Source: Candidimonas sp. SYP-B2681 (GTDB taxonomy: Bacteria; Pseudomonadota; Gammaproteobacteria; Burkholderiales; Burkholderiaceae_B). Taken from it: DNA of 64,000 nucleotides. The stretch spans positions 119,932-183,931 of the forward strand of contig NZ_RYDV01000009.1 in NCBI RefSeq assembly GCF_003971065.1. Reading direction: 5' to 3'. The notes beneath the pieces were generated by a model. It did not search any database. It was given only the letters and a program-made list of their open reading frames with translations, and was not told the origin of the DNA. Every line of letters begins with the position of its first letter. Position 1 is the stretch's first letter. Made by a program: the position numbers and the translations under genes. Shown in pieces: positions 8,625-17,431 of this stretch.

Positions 8625-9854
8625 ATGATCCCCGCTGAAAATTGCGCCGAAAAGGCGCCCATCACATCAGCCAAAAAAAGACTGGCCGGACAGCTCTTGC
8701 TTGGTCTTAGCCTAATGCTTATTGCCTTTAATTTACGGCCCGTATTCCCCAGCCTGTCGGTATTGCTGCCCGAAGTCATCCGGCAGACCAACCTGTCATC
8801 GTCGGGCGCGGGCTACCTGACCACGCTTCCTGTGTTGTGTCTGGGTCTATTTGCACCTTTTGCTCCGAGGCTTGCGCGGCGCATTGGCCCTGAACGCACC
8901 TTGCTAATTGCACTGGTTTTTCTGACGGCAGGAACAGCGTTGCGCGGCGTGGGGGACATCTATTCGCTGTTCGCTGGAACAGCCATGGCTGGCGGCGCCA
9001 TCGCCATCGGGAATGTCTTGTTGCCCAGTGTTGTAAAGCGCGACTTTCCCAAGCATGCCGCCTTAATGACCGGTTTGTACACCATGGCCTTATGTGGGGG
9101 CGCCGCGTCGGCCGCCGCATTTACCCTGCCTGTTTCAGATTTGTTCAATGGCTCGTTGTCTGTCGGTCTTGCTTTCTGGGCCGTCCCGGCTGCCTTGGTG
9201 GCGCTAATCTGGGCACCGCTGGCTCTGCGCAGCGCTCCGGGGCCAGGTCGCGCCGCACATCGACCGGGCGGCTTGTGGCGCGATCCCTTGGCATGGAACG
9301 TGACTTTTTTCATGGGCTTGCAATCTGCTTTGGCGTATTGTCTTATGGGGTGGCTGGCCCCAATTCTACGAGATCGTGGCCTTGATGGACTGACAACCGG
9401 ATTGATCGTCTCCGTGTCCATTATGGTGCAGGTCGTCACCTGTTTGCTCGTTCCTCCGCTGGCCGTTCGCTGCAAGGATCAACGAATTTTCAACGTTGTG
9501 CTGGCGGTTATCGCCGCAACGGCATTGCTCGGCTTGCTTTTTGCGCCCTTGTCCACGGTGTGGGCCTGGGCGATTTTGCAGGGCATAGGGCAGGGCGGAC
9601 TCTTCGCTATCGCAATGACGGTCATCGTACTGCGGTCTCCAGATCCTATGGTCGCCGCCCAACTATCGGGAATGGCGCAGGGTATCGGATATTTGCTCGC
9701 TGCCTCCGGGCCTTTACTGATAGGGCTGTTACACGGCATAACTGGCGGGTATAGTGCTTCAGGGTGGGTTTTTGCAGCGCTCGGTTTAGGGGTGGCTGCG
9801 AGTGGTTGGCAGGCCGGCCGCGCTGCTTATGTAAGGCCGCATCGGCGTTCTTGA
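8625..9854 (+). CDS. CynX/NimT-family MFS transporter
   Basis: 409 residues with about 12 hydrophobic segments, as expected for a major facilitator. The N-terminal signature LRPVFPSLSVLLPEV and the loop GAGYLTTLPVLCLGLFAPFA match the CynX/NimT group (cyanate or 2-nitroimidazole carriers). The helix-2/3 loop ARRIGPERTLL and the second-half counterpart VRCKDQRIFN are present. It is an inner-membrane permease whose substrate cannot be told. It is divergent from the DUF1571 gene, with about 215 bases between the starts, and is followed after 30 bases by an NADP-dependent reductase on the same strand. Confidence 0.8.
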   Translation: MIPAENCAEKAPITSAKKRLAGQLLLGLSLMLIAFNLRPVFPSLSVLLPEVIRQTNLSSSGAGYLTTLPVLCLGLFAPFAPRLARRIGPERTLLIALVFLTAGTALRGVGDIYSLFAGTAMAGGAIAIGNVLLPSVVKRDFPKHAALMTGLYTMALCGGAASAAAFTLPVSDLFNGSLSVGLAFWAVPAALVALIWAPLALRSAPGPGRAAHRPGGLWRDPLAWNVTFFMGLQSALAYCLMGWLAPILRDRGLDGLTTGLIVSVSIMVQVVTCLLVPPLAVRCKDQRIFNVVLAVIAATALLGLLFAPLSTVWAWAILQGIGQGGLFAIAMTVIVLRSPDPMVAAQLSGMAQGIGYLLAASGPLLIGLLHGITGGYSASGWVFAALGLGVAASGWQAGRAAYVRPHRRS

Positions 9855-9884
9855 ATATTCCGCTATTAACTGAAAGGGCGAAGT

Positions 9885-10934
9885 ATGACTCAATCCAACA
9901 CAATTAACCGTCGCATTGTCCTGGCATCGCGTCCTCACGGAGTTCCGACAGCAGACAACTTCCGGCTGGAACACGCTCCACTTCCACAACCGAAAGATGG
10001 CGAAATATTGCTGCGCACGGTTTACCTATCGCTAGATCCCTATATGCGAGGACGCATGAGCGATGCACCATCTTACGCGGCACCAGTGCAGGTCGGTGCC
10101 GTCATGGGCGCGGGGACGGTCAGCCGTGTTGTCGCCTCGAACCATGCTGATTATGCTGCTGGTGAATGGGTGGTAGCGCCGGGTGGTTGGCAAGACTATG
10201 CCATTTCGAATGGGGCTGGGCTGACGCGTCTGGGCAGCAATCCTGATCATCCCTCCTATGCGTTAGGAATATTGGGCATGCCAGGATTCACTGCCTATAT
10301 GGGGTTGCTAGACATTGGTCAACCCAAGCGTGGAGAAACCCTTGTGGTCGCGGCATGTACCGGTCCGGTTGGCGCTACGGTTGGCCAAATCGGGAAACTG
10401 AAGGGTTGCCATGTTGTCGGCGTAGCGGGTGGTCCAGAAAAATGCCGGCACGCTATACAAGTGCTGGGGTTTGACGCCTGCGTAGACCATAAGGCGGACG
10501 ATTTCGCCGAGCAGTTGGCCAACGCCTGCCCTGGCGGTATCGATGTTTATTATGAAAATGTCGGAGGCAAAGTGTTCGACGCCGTGCTTCCCTTGTTGAA
10601 TACCTCGGCGCGAATTCCGGTGTGTGGATTGATCTCTTACTACAACATGACGTCGCCGCCCCAAGGTCCAGATCGCCTGGCTCAGTTTATGCGCACTGTT
10701 CTGACCAAACGGCTGAAAATACAGGGTTTCATTATTTTCGAAGACTATGCGTCGCGCTACGAGGAATTCGCGCAGGACATGAAGGTCTGGCTTGCGTCAG
10801 GCCAAATCAAGTATCGCGAGGATCTGGCCGAGGGGCTGGAGAACGCCCCCAATGCCTTCATAGGCATGTTGCTAGGCAAGAATTTCGGCAAGGTGGTCAT
10901 ACGTGTGGGGGCCGACGACAGTCCCACATCGTAG
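9885..10934 (+). CDS. NADP-dependent oxidoreductase (MDR family, zinc-independent)
   Basis: 349 residues of the medium-chain reductase type, like leukotriene B4 dehydrogenase/CurA. The N-terminal catalytic domain has YLSLDPYMRGRMSDAPSY. The Rossmann part has VAACTGPVGATVGQIGKLKG and the C-terminal part VYYENVGGKVFDAVLPLLN. Zinc-binding cysteines are absent, as expected for this subgroup, which reduces alpha,beta-unsaturated ketones or aldehydes with NADPH. The ATG follows a GAAAGGGCGAAGT stretch that gives a ribosome site. It may be co-transcribed with the MFS gene. Confidence 0.85.
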   Translation: MTQSNTINRRIVLASRPHGVPTADNFRLEHAPLPQPKDGEILLRTVYLSLDPYMRGRMSDAPSYAAPVQVGAVMGAGTVSRVVASNHADYAAGEWVVAPGGWQDYAISNGAGLTRLGSNPDHPSYALGILGMPGFTAYMGLLDIGQPKRGETLVVAACTGPVGATVGQIGKLKGCHVVGVAGGPEKCRHAIQVLGFDACVDHKADDFAEQLANACPGGIDVYYENVGGKVFDAVLPLLNTSARIPVCGLISYYNMTSPPQGPDRLAQFMRTVLTKRLKIQGFIIFEDYASRYEEFAQDMKVWLASGQIKYREDLAEGLENAPNAFIGMLLGKNFGKVVIRVGADDSPTS

Positions 10935-11010
10935 CGGGCTAATCCTTCGTCGACCGTTCGTGGCTACACCGAAGCGACGCTTGCAAGGCGGCGTCAGAAG
11001 CTGATGCCGC

Positions 11011-11460
11011 CTAAAGGCTTCCGACGCCTCGTGCCATTAATGCGGCGCATAGTATCAAGGCAGGCAATGCGGCCAATTCAAGATAAATGGTGACACGAAG
11101 CTTTCGCAGCTTATCGGGAGCAACATAGGGAATTCTGCCCGCTTTCAACGTGTGCCTCCATGACAAGAATTCGCGGGTCGGATAAATCGACAAGACGCCA
11201 ATAATAATGAAAAGTGTCAGTTTCGCCATAAAAGGAACGTTACTAAGGTAATACGTGACCCCTTTGCCGAAGTAAACCACTCGCAATAAGCCTATGACCA
11301 ATACCGCTGCGGCAGACAGGCCGAAAATGAGATCGGCGCGCTGCAGCTTTCGAGCGATAGAGGTGGAGAGAGTTTCCCGTATCAGCGCTAACTCCATCGC
11401 CAGGGCCGCCACCAGCGTAAAGGCGGCAATATGATGCAGAAAGGCGAACAACGAGTTCAT
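11011..11460 (-). CDS. DUF2214-family inner-membrane protein
   Basis: 149 residues with four predicted membrane helices: LFAFLHHIAAFTLVAALAME, LIFGLSAAAVLVIGLLRVVY, FMAKLTLFIIIGVLSIYP and ELAALPALILCAALMARG. The HHIAAF and YLSNVPF motifs are typical of the DUF2214 family, whose role is unknown. The ATG at 11460 follows a good AGGAGG-type site. It is a single gene divergent from the esterase gene. Confidence 0.75.
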   Translation of the reverse strand: MNSLFAFLHHIAAFTLVAALAMELALIRETLSTSIARKLQRADLIFGLSAAAVLVIGLLRVVYFGKGVTYYLSNVPFMAKLTLFIIIGVLSIYPTREFLSWRHTLKAGRIPYVAPDKLRKLRVTIYLELAALPALILCAALMARGVGSL

Positions 11461-11617
11461 GGCGAGCCTCCTTAGTTATTGTTGACGCGCTTCTGCAATA
11501 TAAATCGACTTTGCGTCGGACAGTTCGTTTCATTTCGGTAACACGCAAAATTGTCAAAAACTGCCCGATGTATGGGATAGTGTATTCACTTTGGACGCGG
11601 GCCAGTATAGAGGGTAT

Positions 11618-12787
11618 ATGGCAAAAAAACTGAGCAATCTATTTTTTTCTACCGTCAAACGCATAGGGCGCATGCAGCGGCAAGCGCTGAAACTGACTAT
11701 ACGGCCTCCCGTCAAACGTGCGAAAGCGAAAGTCGTCAAGACGGCGAAAGCCAAATCTGCAAAACCCGTCAAACGGGCCCGCGCTACCACTACCCGGCTG
11801 CCATCTGGGCAGGTGCCAGCCGGATCCGGCACATGGCAGAACTTGAATTTCAAAACCTTGCCCTCGTCAACTGAACTGCTGGGGCGGCTGGCGTATTCGT
11901 TATATAGGCCAGCAATACAACCGACCGCCGGTATGCCACTTGTGGTGATGTTACATGGCTGTCAGCAGACTGCCTACGAAATGGCCATGGGGTCAAGAAT
12001 GAATAAGTTGGCAGACAGTAAAGGTTTTGTGGTGCTGTACCCACAACAAAGTAAACGAGTTCAGGCCATGCGTTGCTGGCGCTGGTTTCAACCAGATGGT
12101 CCGCATGGTTGTGCCGAAGCCGACGCCATCGCTGATCTGGCAAGCGACATCGTGGCACGGTACAAGCTTGATGGCAGCAAGGTTTATGTGGCGGGATTAT
12201 CGGCCGGGGCAGGTATGGCAGCGCTGGCGGCACTACGCAGGCCAGATGTTTTTGCAGCGGTTGCAATGCATTCTGGCGCCGTTCTGGGCGAAGCGCATAA
12301 CGCGGCAACCGGACTGCAAGCCATGCGACGCGGAACCCTCAAGGATCCGTTAAGCCTAACGCCGCAGATTCTTAACGGTCACGTTCGCTTTCCCGGAATG
12401 CCGGCCATGATTCTTCATGGCCAGCAAGATCGTGTGGTGGCGCCACGCAATGCACGTCAGCTGACACAACAGTTCGTACATATAAACTGGCAGCTAACGA
12501 ATGACCCGCTGGTCCCGACTACAGGAATACCGCGTCGTTCTGTGTCTGCGCTGGGCCTTGTCGACCCACCGCCCAGGAAGGGCGTGATGGCAGCAGGTAC
12601 AGAACGGGAATATCTGCGAGAAGATTACATTCGCGGGCGTAAACCGATTGTACGGTTATGTTTGATTAAATCAGTCGGGCATGCCTGGAGTGGTGGAGAC
12701 GGCAAATTGAAATTCCATGCCAAGGATGGCCCGAAAGCCAGCGCCGTAATCTGGCAATTCTTCACTATGCACCAGCGCCTTCTCTAG
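11618..12787 (+). CDS. PHB-depolymerase-family esterase with Lys/Ala-rich N-terminus
   Basis: 389 residues from ATG 11618; a TTG at 11591 is an alternative start. The esterase core carries the oxyanion stretch VVMLHGCQQTAYEMA, the nucleophile elbow AGLSAGAGMAALA, an Asp in LHGQQDRVVAP and a His in SVGHAWSGGD, which make a complete Ser-Asp-His triad. This is the LpqC/PHB depolymerase family, acting on polyhydroxybutyrate or feruloyl-type esters. Unusually, residues about 20-55 are a basic Lys/Ala repeat (KRAKAKVVKTAKAKSAK) before the catalytic domain, and no export signal is seen. It may act on intracellular granules, but this is an inference. Confidence 0.8.
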   Translation: MAKKLSNLFFSTVKRIGRMQRQALKLTIRPPVKRAKAKVVKTAKAKSAKPVKRARATTTRLPSGQVPAGSGTWQNLNFKTLPSSTELLGRLAYSLYRPAIQPTAGMPLVVMLHGCQQTAYEMAMGSRMNKLADSKGFVVLYPQQSKRVQAMRCWRWFQPDGPHGCAEADAIADLASDIVARYKLDGSKVYVAGLSAGAGMAALAALRRPDVFAAVAMHSGAVLGEAHNAATGLQAMRRGTLKDPLSLTPQILNGHVRFPGMPAMILHGQQDRVVAPRNARQLTQQFVHINWQLTNDPLVPTTGIPRRSVSALGLVDPPPRKGVMAAGTEREYLREDYIRGRKPIVRLCLIKSVGHAWSGGDGKLKFHAKDGPKASAVIWQFFTMHQRLL

Positions 12788-12902
12788 CGCGTGCATAGGC
12801 TTAAATGCTGAAAAGCACGGTGCGCACGCCAACAATCCTGTGGCTGGCCATTTTGGACATAAGCGTCGACTGCGCGAACGCCCCGCCGAGAGGCATCGCC
12901 CG

Positions 12903-12919
12903 TGCACTAAACCGAAGCA
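12903..12919 (+). promoter_or_regulatory. Possible NtrC-like enhancer site
   Basis: TGCACTAAACCGAAGCA has the 17-base span of the NtrC consensus TGCACY-N4-TGGTGCA. The left half matches fully and the right half matches 4 of 7 bases. It ends about 50 bases before the sigma-54 promoter of the porin gene. This is weak support taken alone. Confidence 0.3.
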
Positions 12920-12968
12920 GAACTCGGGGTATCGGCTGCTATTTTGCAGCTAATGATGTACGGCTTTT

Positions 12969-12983
12969 TGGCACGGACTTTGC
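12969..12983 (+). promoter_or_regulatory. Sigma-54 (RpoN) promoter of the TorF-type porin gene
   Basis: TGGCACGGACTTTGC has the -24 GG and -12 GC elements separated by exactly 10 bases and closely matches the consensus TGGCACG-N4-TTGC. Its GC lies 42 bases before the porin ATG, giving a leader of about 30 bases that includes an AGGAG ribosome site. Sigma-54 promoters need an upstream activator, and a partial NtrC-like site lies 5'. Confidence 0.75.
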
Positions 12984-13025
12984 GTAAGCGTGGATACCTC
13001 TTTCCTTCTTTCAGGAGTTTGATCC

Positions 13026-13802
13026 ATGAGTAAGCGTTCTCCTTTAGCATCTGGAATCGTAACCGCATGTCTTGGCATCGCCGCGATAAATCCAGCGCTT
13101 GCCCAAACAAGCCCCGATCCTGCTGCCGCCTCCGATTTTACGGTGAGCGCGAATGTGACCCTGGCCACTCAGTATCGCTATCGCGGCATTATGCAAACCA
13201 ATAATAAGCCCGCCATACAAGGTGGTTTCGATGTCGCACACTCTAGTGGTTTTTACATAGGAAATTGGAATTCAAGTATCAGTTGGCTGGATGATTCAAA
13301 TCCTGATGTATCAGCGGCGGTCGAAATGGACTTCTACGGTGGCTATAAGGGCACCATTGGGCAAGACCTCACATTTGATGTTGGCGCCTTGCAGTACTAC
13401 TACCCGGGTAGCTATCCCGGCGGTTATACCAGCCCGGATACCACCGAACTTTACGTGGCGCTGGGCTATGGTCCCATCACCGCAAAATATTCGCATTCGC
13501 TCAGTAACTTATTCGGCGTACCAGATAGCAAAAACAGCCAATATTACGATTTAAGCGGAAAGTTTGATACCGGGGTGTGGGGACTGACTGTGAACGCTCA
13601 TGTGGGCTATCAAAAGGTGCGAAACCTGGACGACGGTTCATATACCGATTGGCTGTTGGGTGTCAGCAAGGATTGGGGTCATGGTTTCTCGACCACGCTA
13701 GCCTATATCGATACCAATGCCAAGCGGAACGTCTATACGAACACCAAGGGAAAATACATTGGCAGCTCTACGGCCCTGCTAACATTGACCAAGAGTTTTT
13801 AA
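13026..13802 (+). CDS. TorF-family putative porin
   Basis: 258-residue outer-membrane beta-barrel protein. A Sec signal ends at residue 26 (INPALAQ). The mature part starts with FTVSANVTLATQYRYRGIMQTNNKPAIQGG, the family hallmark; only part is quoted here: TLATQYRYRGIMQTNNKPA. It ends in a strand with terminal Phe (LLTLTKSF), the outer-membrane insertion signal. In many betaproteobacteria such genes stand before glnK-amtB; here neither follows. The sigma-54 promoter suggests expression under nitrogen limitation. A strong AGGAG site precedes the ATG. The substrate is unknown. Confidence 0.85.
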   Translation: MSKRSPLASGIVTACLGIAAINPALAQTSPDPAAASDFTVSANVTLATQYRYRGIMQTNNKPAIQGGFDVAHSSGFYIGNWNSSISWLDDSNPDVSAAVEMDFYGGYKGTIGQDLTFDVGALQYYYPGSYPGGYTSPDTTELYVALGYGPITAKYSHSLSNLFGVPDSKNSQYYDLSGKFDTGVWGLTVNAHVGYQKVRNLDDGSYTDWLLGVSKDWGHGFSTTLAYIDTNAKRNVYTNTKGKYIGSSTALLTLTKSF

Positions 13803-13807
13803 GTTCA

Positions 13808-13840
13808 ACGGGCCCGTTCAAAGGGCCGTATTCCTTTCTT
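13808..13840 (+). terminator. Intrinsic terminator after the porin gene
   Basis: A GC-rich stem (ACGGGCCC with GGGCCGT, one bulged G, 7-base loop) starts 6 bases after the porin stop and is followed by the pyrimidine-rich tract ATTCCTTTCTT. Confidence 0.55.
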
Positions 13841-13972
13841 CTGGTTGAAAACTAGCCTGCAGTCCTCATGTACTTTAATAGTGGCATGGCGGCAGTAGGC
13901 TTTTTGGTTTTTTATTTGTTGCTTATAGCCAAAAGCAATCGAGTATATAAAAACTATCAATTATGGAAAATG

Positions 13973-13987
13973 ATAGTTGTGACCTAT
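13973..13987 (+). promoter_or_regulatory. OxyR-like half site overlapping the ahpC promoter
   Basis: ATAGTTGTGACCTAT fits one complete ATAG-N-T-N3-A-N-CTAT unit of the OxyR consensus. TATACT at 13985-13990 overlaps its end and could be the -10 box, giving a leader of about 35 bases to the ahpC ATG. A second unit at the usual 7-base spacing is poor. An inverted repeat CTATCA/TGATAG also spans 13954-13976. An overlap with the -10 box would be unusual for an activator. Confidence 0.4.
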
Positions 13988-14030
13988 ACTGCAGTTGTGC
14001 TCAGTTTTTAACCACCAAAAGGAATACATA

Positions 14031-14594
14031 ATGTCCCTGATCAATACGCAAATCAAACCTTTCAAAGCAACCGCATTCCACAACGGCAAGTTCGTTGACG
14101 TAAGCAGTGACTCAGTGGCTGGCAAGTGGTCGGTGTTCGTTTTCTATCCCGCCGATTTCACTTTCGTATGCCCGACAGAATTGGAAGATCTGGCTGAACA
14201 GTATGCTGAATTCCAAAAGATTGGCGTTGAAATTTACAGCGTTTCCACCGACTCGCATTTCTCGCATAAAGCATGGCACGATACGTCCGCCGCAATCGGG
14301 AAGGTACAGTACCCCATGATCGCCGACCCCACCCATGTTCTGGCCCGTAATTTCGAAGTTCTGATCGAAGAAGAAGGCATGGCACTTCGCGGTACTTTTG
14401 TTGTGAACCCTGAAGGCGAGATCAAAGTCATGGAAGTGCACGACAACGGTATCGGCCGTGTCGCCAGCGAGCTCCTGCGCAAGGTCAAGGCTGCTCAGTA
14501 TATTGCTGCTCACCCAGGTGAAGTTTGCCCCGCAAAATGGGAAGAAGGCGCCAAAACGTTGACTCCTTCGCTTGATCTTGTTGGCAAAATCTAA
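14031..14594 (+). CDS. ahpC: Alkyl hydroperoxide reductase, peroxiredoxin subunit
   Basis: Typical 2-Cys peroxiredoxin that reduces H2O2 and organic peroxides in the cytosol. 187 residues, the same length as in E. coli. The peroxidatic Cys47 is in FTFVCPTE and the resolving Cys in GEVCPAKWE. The start at MSLINTQ is set by an AAAGGA site 7 bases before. Its electron donor AhpF is encoded about 120 bases downstream on the same strand. An OxyR-like element lies before it. Confidence 0.97.
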   Translation: MSLINTQIKPFKATAFHNGKFVDVSSDSVAGKWSVFVFYPADFTFVCPTELEDLAEQYAEFQKIGVEIYSVSTDSHFSHKAWHDTSAAIGKVQYPMIADPTHVLARNFEVLIEEEGMALRGTFVVNPEGEIKVMEVHDNGIGRVASELLRKVKAAQYIAAHPGEVCPAKWEEGAKTLTPSLDLVGKI

Positions 14595-14715
14595 GCGTTA
14601 CTTAGCTATTCCGCTTGCGATAAGCAGGTAGTTAATACGTACCCGCTGCGCCCTGGCCATGAGCCGGTGGCGTGGCATATTCCCCGAATCCTCTTATCAT
14701 GAAGGTCGATACGCT

Positions 14716-16311
14716 ATGTTAGATACAAATCTCAAAACTCAGTTGAAATCCTATATGGAAATGGTCTCGCTACCTATCGAGATCGTCGCTTCGCTCGACG
14801 ATAGCGCCAAGTCGCGCGAATTGCGCGAATTGCTGCAAGAGATCGAACTGATGTCTGACCGGATCACGCTAACAGAACGTAACGACGGCAATGAACGCAA
14901 GCCTTCATTCAGCATCAGTCGCAGTGGCACCGATATCCGCGTACAGTTCGCCGGTATCCCAATGGGACATGAGTTCACGTCGCTAGTGTTGGCCCTGCTG
15001 CAGGTTGGAGGACATCCGATCAAACTGGATGAAGCGGTCATTGAACAAATTCGCAATCTCGATGGCGACTACCAGTTCGAGACCTATTTCTCGCTGTCCT
15101 GCCAGAATTGCCCAGATGTCGTGCAAGCGCTCAATACCATGTCGGTCATCAATCCACGTATTCAGCACGTTGCGATCGACGGCGCTTTGTACCAGGACGA
15201 AGTCGAAGCCCGTCAAATTATGTCGGTTCCGACGATGTATGTAAACGGTGAAGTGTTCGGGCAAGGCCGCTCCAGTGTCGAAGAGATACTCGCCAAGCTT
15301 GATACGGGCGCTTCCAGCCGCAAGGCGGAAGAACTCAGTGCCAAAGAACCGTACGATGTTCTGGTGGTTGGCGGTGGTCCTGCTGGCGCTGCCGCAGCGG
15401 TCTACGCCGCGCGTAAAGGGATACGTACGGGTGTGGTGGGTGAACGCTTCGGCGGCCAGGTGCTTGACACCATGGCGATCGAAAACTTTATTTCCGTGAA
15501 GGAAACCGAGGGGCCCAAATTTGCCGCTGCCCTTGAAGAGCATGTCAGGGCATACGATGTGGATATTATGAATTTGCAGCAGGCCACCAGTCTTGTGCCT
15601 GGCAAGCTTATCGAAATAAAGCTCGAAAATGGCGGCGTACTGAAAAGCAAAACCGTTATTCTGTCGACGGGTGCACGCTGGCGCGAAATCAATGTGCCAG
15701 GCGAACGCGAATACCGTAACAACGGGGTTGCCTATTGCCCACACTGCGATGGGCCGCTATTCAAGGGTAAGCGCGTCTCGGTTATCGGTGGTGGCAATTC
15801 GGGAGTCGAAGCGGCGATCGATCTTGCTGGCTTGGTCAAGCATGTAACGTTGATCGAATACGGTGATGCCTTGCGCGCCGACGCGGTGCTGCAGCGCAAG
15901 TTATACAGTTTGCCTAACGTTACCGTGATCAAATCGGCTTTGACCACCGAAATTCACGGTGATGGCAAAAAAGTGAATGGTCTATCTTATAAAGACCGTG
16001 ACTCCGGCGAAATCAAGAACGTTGAATTGGAAGGGGTTTTTATCCAGATCGGTCTGGTGCCTAATACCGAGTGGCTCAAGGGCACATTGGCTTTATCACG
16101 CCATGGTGAGATCGAAGTAGATGCCAAAGGTCAGACCTCGCTTCCGGGCGTATTCGCCGCGGGTGACGTTACTACGGTGCCCTACAAGCAGATCGTTATC
16201 GCGGCGGGTGATGGTGCAAAGGCAGCGCTCAGCGCCTTCGATCACCTGATACGCAGTTCGGTATCCGATGAAGAAGACCAGGCAGTCGCGGTTGAAAGCG
16301 CAACAGTTTGA
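14716..16311 (+). CDS. ahpF: Alkyl hydroperoxide reductase, flavoprotein subunit
   Basis: Reduces AhpC with NADH. 531 residues in the usual order: an N-terminal tandem thioredoxin-like domain with CQNC, a FAD-binding part ([22 protein letters not shown]), an NAD-binding part with the redox pair in YCPHCDGP and [18 protein letters not shown], and a C-terminal FAD motif ([15 protein letters not shown]). The ATG at 14716 is used because it gives the family's start, [10 protein letters not shown]. The TGA stop abuts the stop codon of the convergent LysR gene with no bases between. Confidence 0.97.
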   Translation: MLDTNLKTQLKSYMEMVSLPIEIVASLDDSAKSRELRELLQEIELMSDRITLTERNDGNERKPSFSISRSGTDIRVQFAGIPMGHEFTSLVLALLQVGGHPIKLDEAVIEQIRNLDGDYQFETYFSLSCQNCPDVVQALNTMSVINPRIQHVAIDGALYQDEVEARQIMSVPTMYVNGEVFGQGRSSVEEILAKLDTGASSRKAEELSAKEPYDVLVVGGGPAGAAAAVYAARKGIRTGVVGERFGGQVLDTMAIENFISVKETEGPKFAAALEEHVRAYDVDIMNLQQATSLVPGKLIEIKLENGGVLKSKTVILSTGARWREINVPGEREYRNNGVAYCPHCDGPLFKGKRVSVIGGGNSGVEAAIDLAGLVKHVTLIEYGDALRADAVLQRKLYSLPNVTVIKSALTTEIHGDGKKVNGLSYKDRDSGEIKNVELEGVFIQIGLVPNTEWLKGTLALSRHGEIEVDAKGQTSLPGVFAAGDVTTVPYKQIVIAAGDGAKAALSAFDHLIRSSVSDEEDQAVAVESATV

Positions 16312-17223
16312 TTAACGACTGTGGCTGGACTCATCCAGCCAATGACCCCCTAATATGTCTTGGCATATTTCGATCCACGCTTGGGCAGCATGCGATAAGT
16401 AGCGGCCATTCCAAATATGTGCCACTTGCCACGGGATTTCAGGATCGACAATTCTTGCCAGCACAAGGCCCTCGGGGTTTAGCTTCTTGACGAATGGTTC
16501 GGGCAGCAGCGCTACGCCCATGCCCGCCCTGGCCATTTCTACGGTCCAATCCCATTGACTGCTTTGCGCCGCAACATTCGGTTCGAAGCCCGCCTGGCGG
16601 AATTCGCGTTGCAAGCGGCGCGTCAGCGCAAAATCATCTTTCAACAGTACCAATGGCATGTTGCGCAAAGCCTCCAAACGTAGGGTGTCTTTCTGAAGCC
16701 GGAAGGTCCCGGCTGCTCCAACGGCCCATACGTCGTGGGACGCTACTTGCACCGAGACAAGGTCCAGGGAGGAATCCGTCGGCATTATGCTCATACCGAT
16801 TTCCAGTTCCCCTGCCGCCACTTGCCGTTCAATTTCCTGACCGGTATCTTCATGCAGCGTCAGGCTGATATGGGGATATTTTTCACGGAACATCTTTAGA
16901 ACCGGTGTAAACAAAAGGTTGATCATCGGCGGAATTCCTACGTGCAACGTGCCTCGATTCAAGGCCTGTGTGTCGTGAATTTCCGTCGTCAGTCGTCGCA
17001 TGGCCCCCAATACATCCTGAGCACGCTCATACATCACACGTCCTGTGTCGGTCAGGACAAGTTGACGTGAGTCGCGAATCAGCAGTGCTTCACCGACTTC
17101 CCCTTCCAGTTGACGGATCATTTTGCTGATAGTCGATTGGGTCACTTGCAGCGATGCAGCCGCTTGCGTGAAGCTGTTTAGCTGAACGGTTTCCACGAAA
17201 TACCGTAAAGATCGTATGTCCAA
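16312..17223 (-). CDS. LysR-family transcriptional regulator
   Basis: 303 residues: an N-terminal winged helix-turn-helix (MDIRSLRYFVETVQLNSFTQAAASLQVTQSTIS, quoted in part: SFTQAAASLQVTQSTIS), then the substrate-binding-like effector domain beginning GTLHVGIPPMINLLF. It is transcribed away from the CoA-hydrolase gene, with 208 bases between the starts, so it most likely controls that gene and itself. It is not an OxyR: the two redox cysteines of OxyR are absent. It converges end to end with ahpF. The effector is unknown, perhaps an organic acid such as acetate or propionate. Confidence 0.85.
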   Translation of the reverse strand: MDIRSLRYFVETVQLNSFTQAAASLQVTQSTISKMIRQLEGEVGEALLIRDSRQLVLTDTGRVMYERAQDVLGAMRRLTTEIHDTQALNRGTLHVGIPPMINLLFTPVLKMFREKYPHISLTLHEDTGQEIERQVAAGELEIGMSIMPTDSSLDLVSVQVASHDVWAVGAAGTFRLQKDTLRLEALRNMPLVLLKDDFALTRRLQREFRQAGFEPNVAAQSSQWDWTVEMARAGMGVALLPEPFVKKLNPEGLVLARIVDPEIPWQVAHIWNGRYLSHAAQAWIEICQDILGGHWLDESSHSR

Positions 17224-17250
17224 AATAGCTCCTGTCGATAGACTCTGAAC

Positions 17251-17287
17251 ATGAATAATACGACTGAAAGCAGTGATTTTTATTCAT
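17251..17287. promoter_or_regulatory. Inverted repeat between LysR and CoA-transferase genes
   Basis: ATGAATAA (17251-17258) is matched exactly by TTATTCAT (17280-17287) in the divergent intergenic region, just upstream of the LysR start. It is a candidate autoregulatory site. Confidence 0.35.
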
Positions 17288-17431
17288 ACTGTCAATGATA
17301 ACCTTTACATATCACTTACAAAACCGTGCACGTACCGTTGATTCGCATTGGCAAGAACCAGGCGTTACCGGTAGAAGGCGCTCAGGCGGTCCACTGCCAA
17401 GCCGTGCACGTGCATAACTAGCGAGAAAGAC

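Noticed and set aside
14983..15744. A 253-residue frame antisense to ahpF
   Set aside because: AhpF motifs are intact on the plus strand; the opposite frame has no family pattern.
16312..17223. The LysR gene next to ahpF as a possible OxyR
   Set aside because: It lacks the redox cysteines of OxyR, converges with ahpF and faces the CoA-transferase gene instead.
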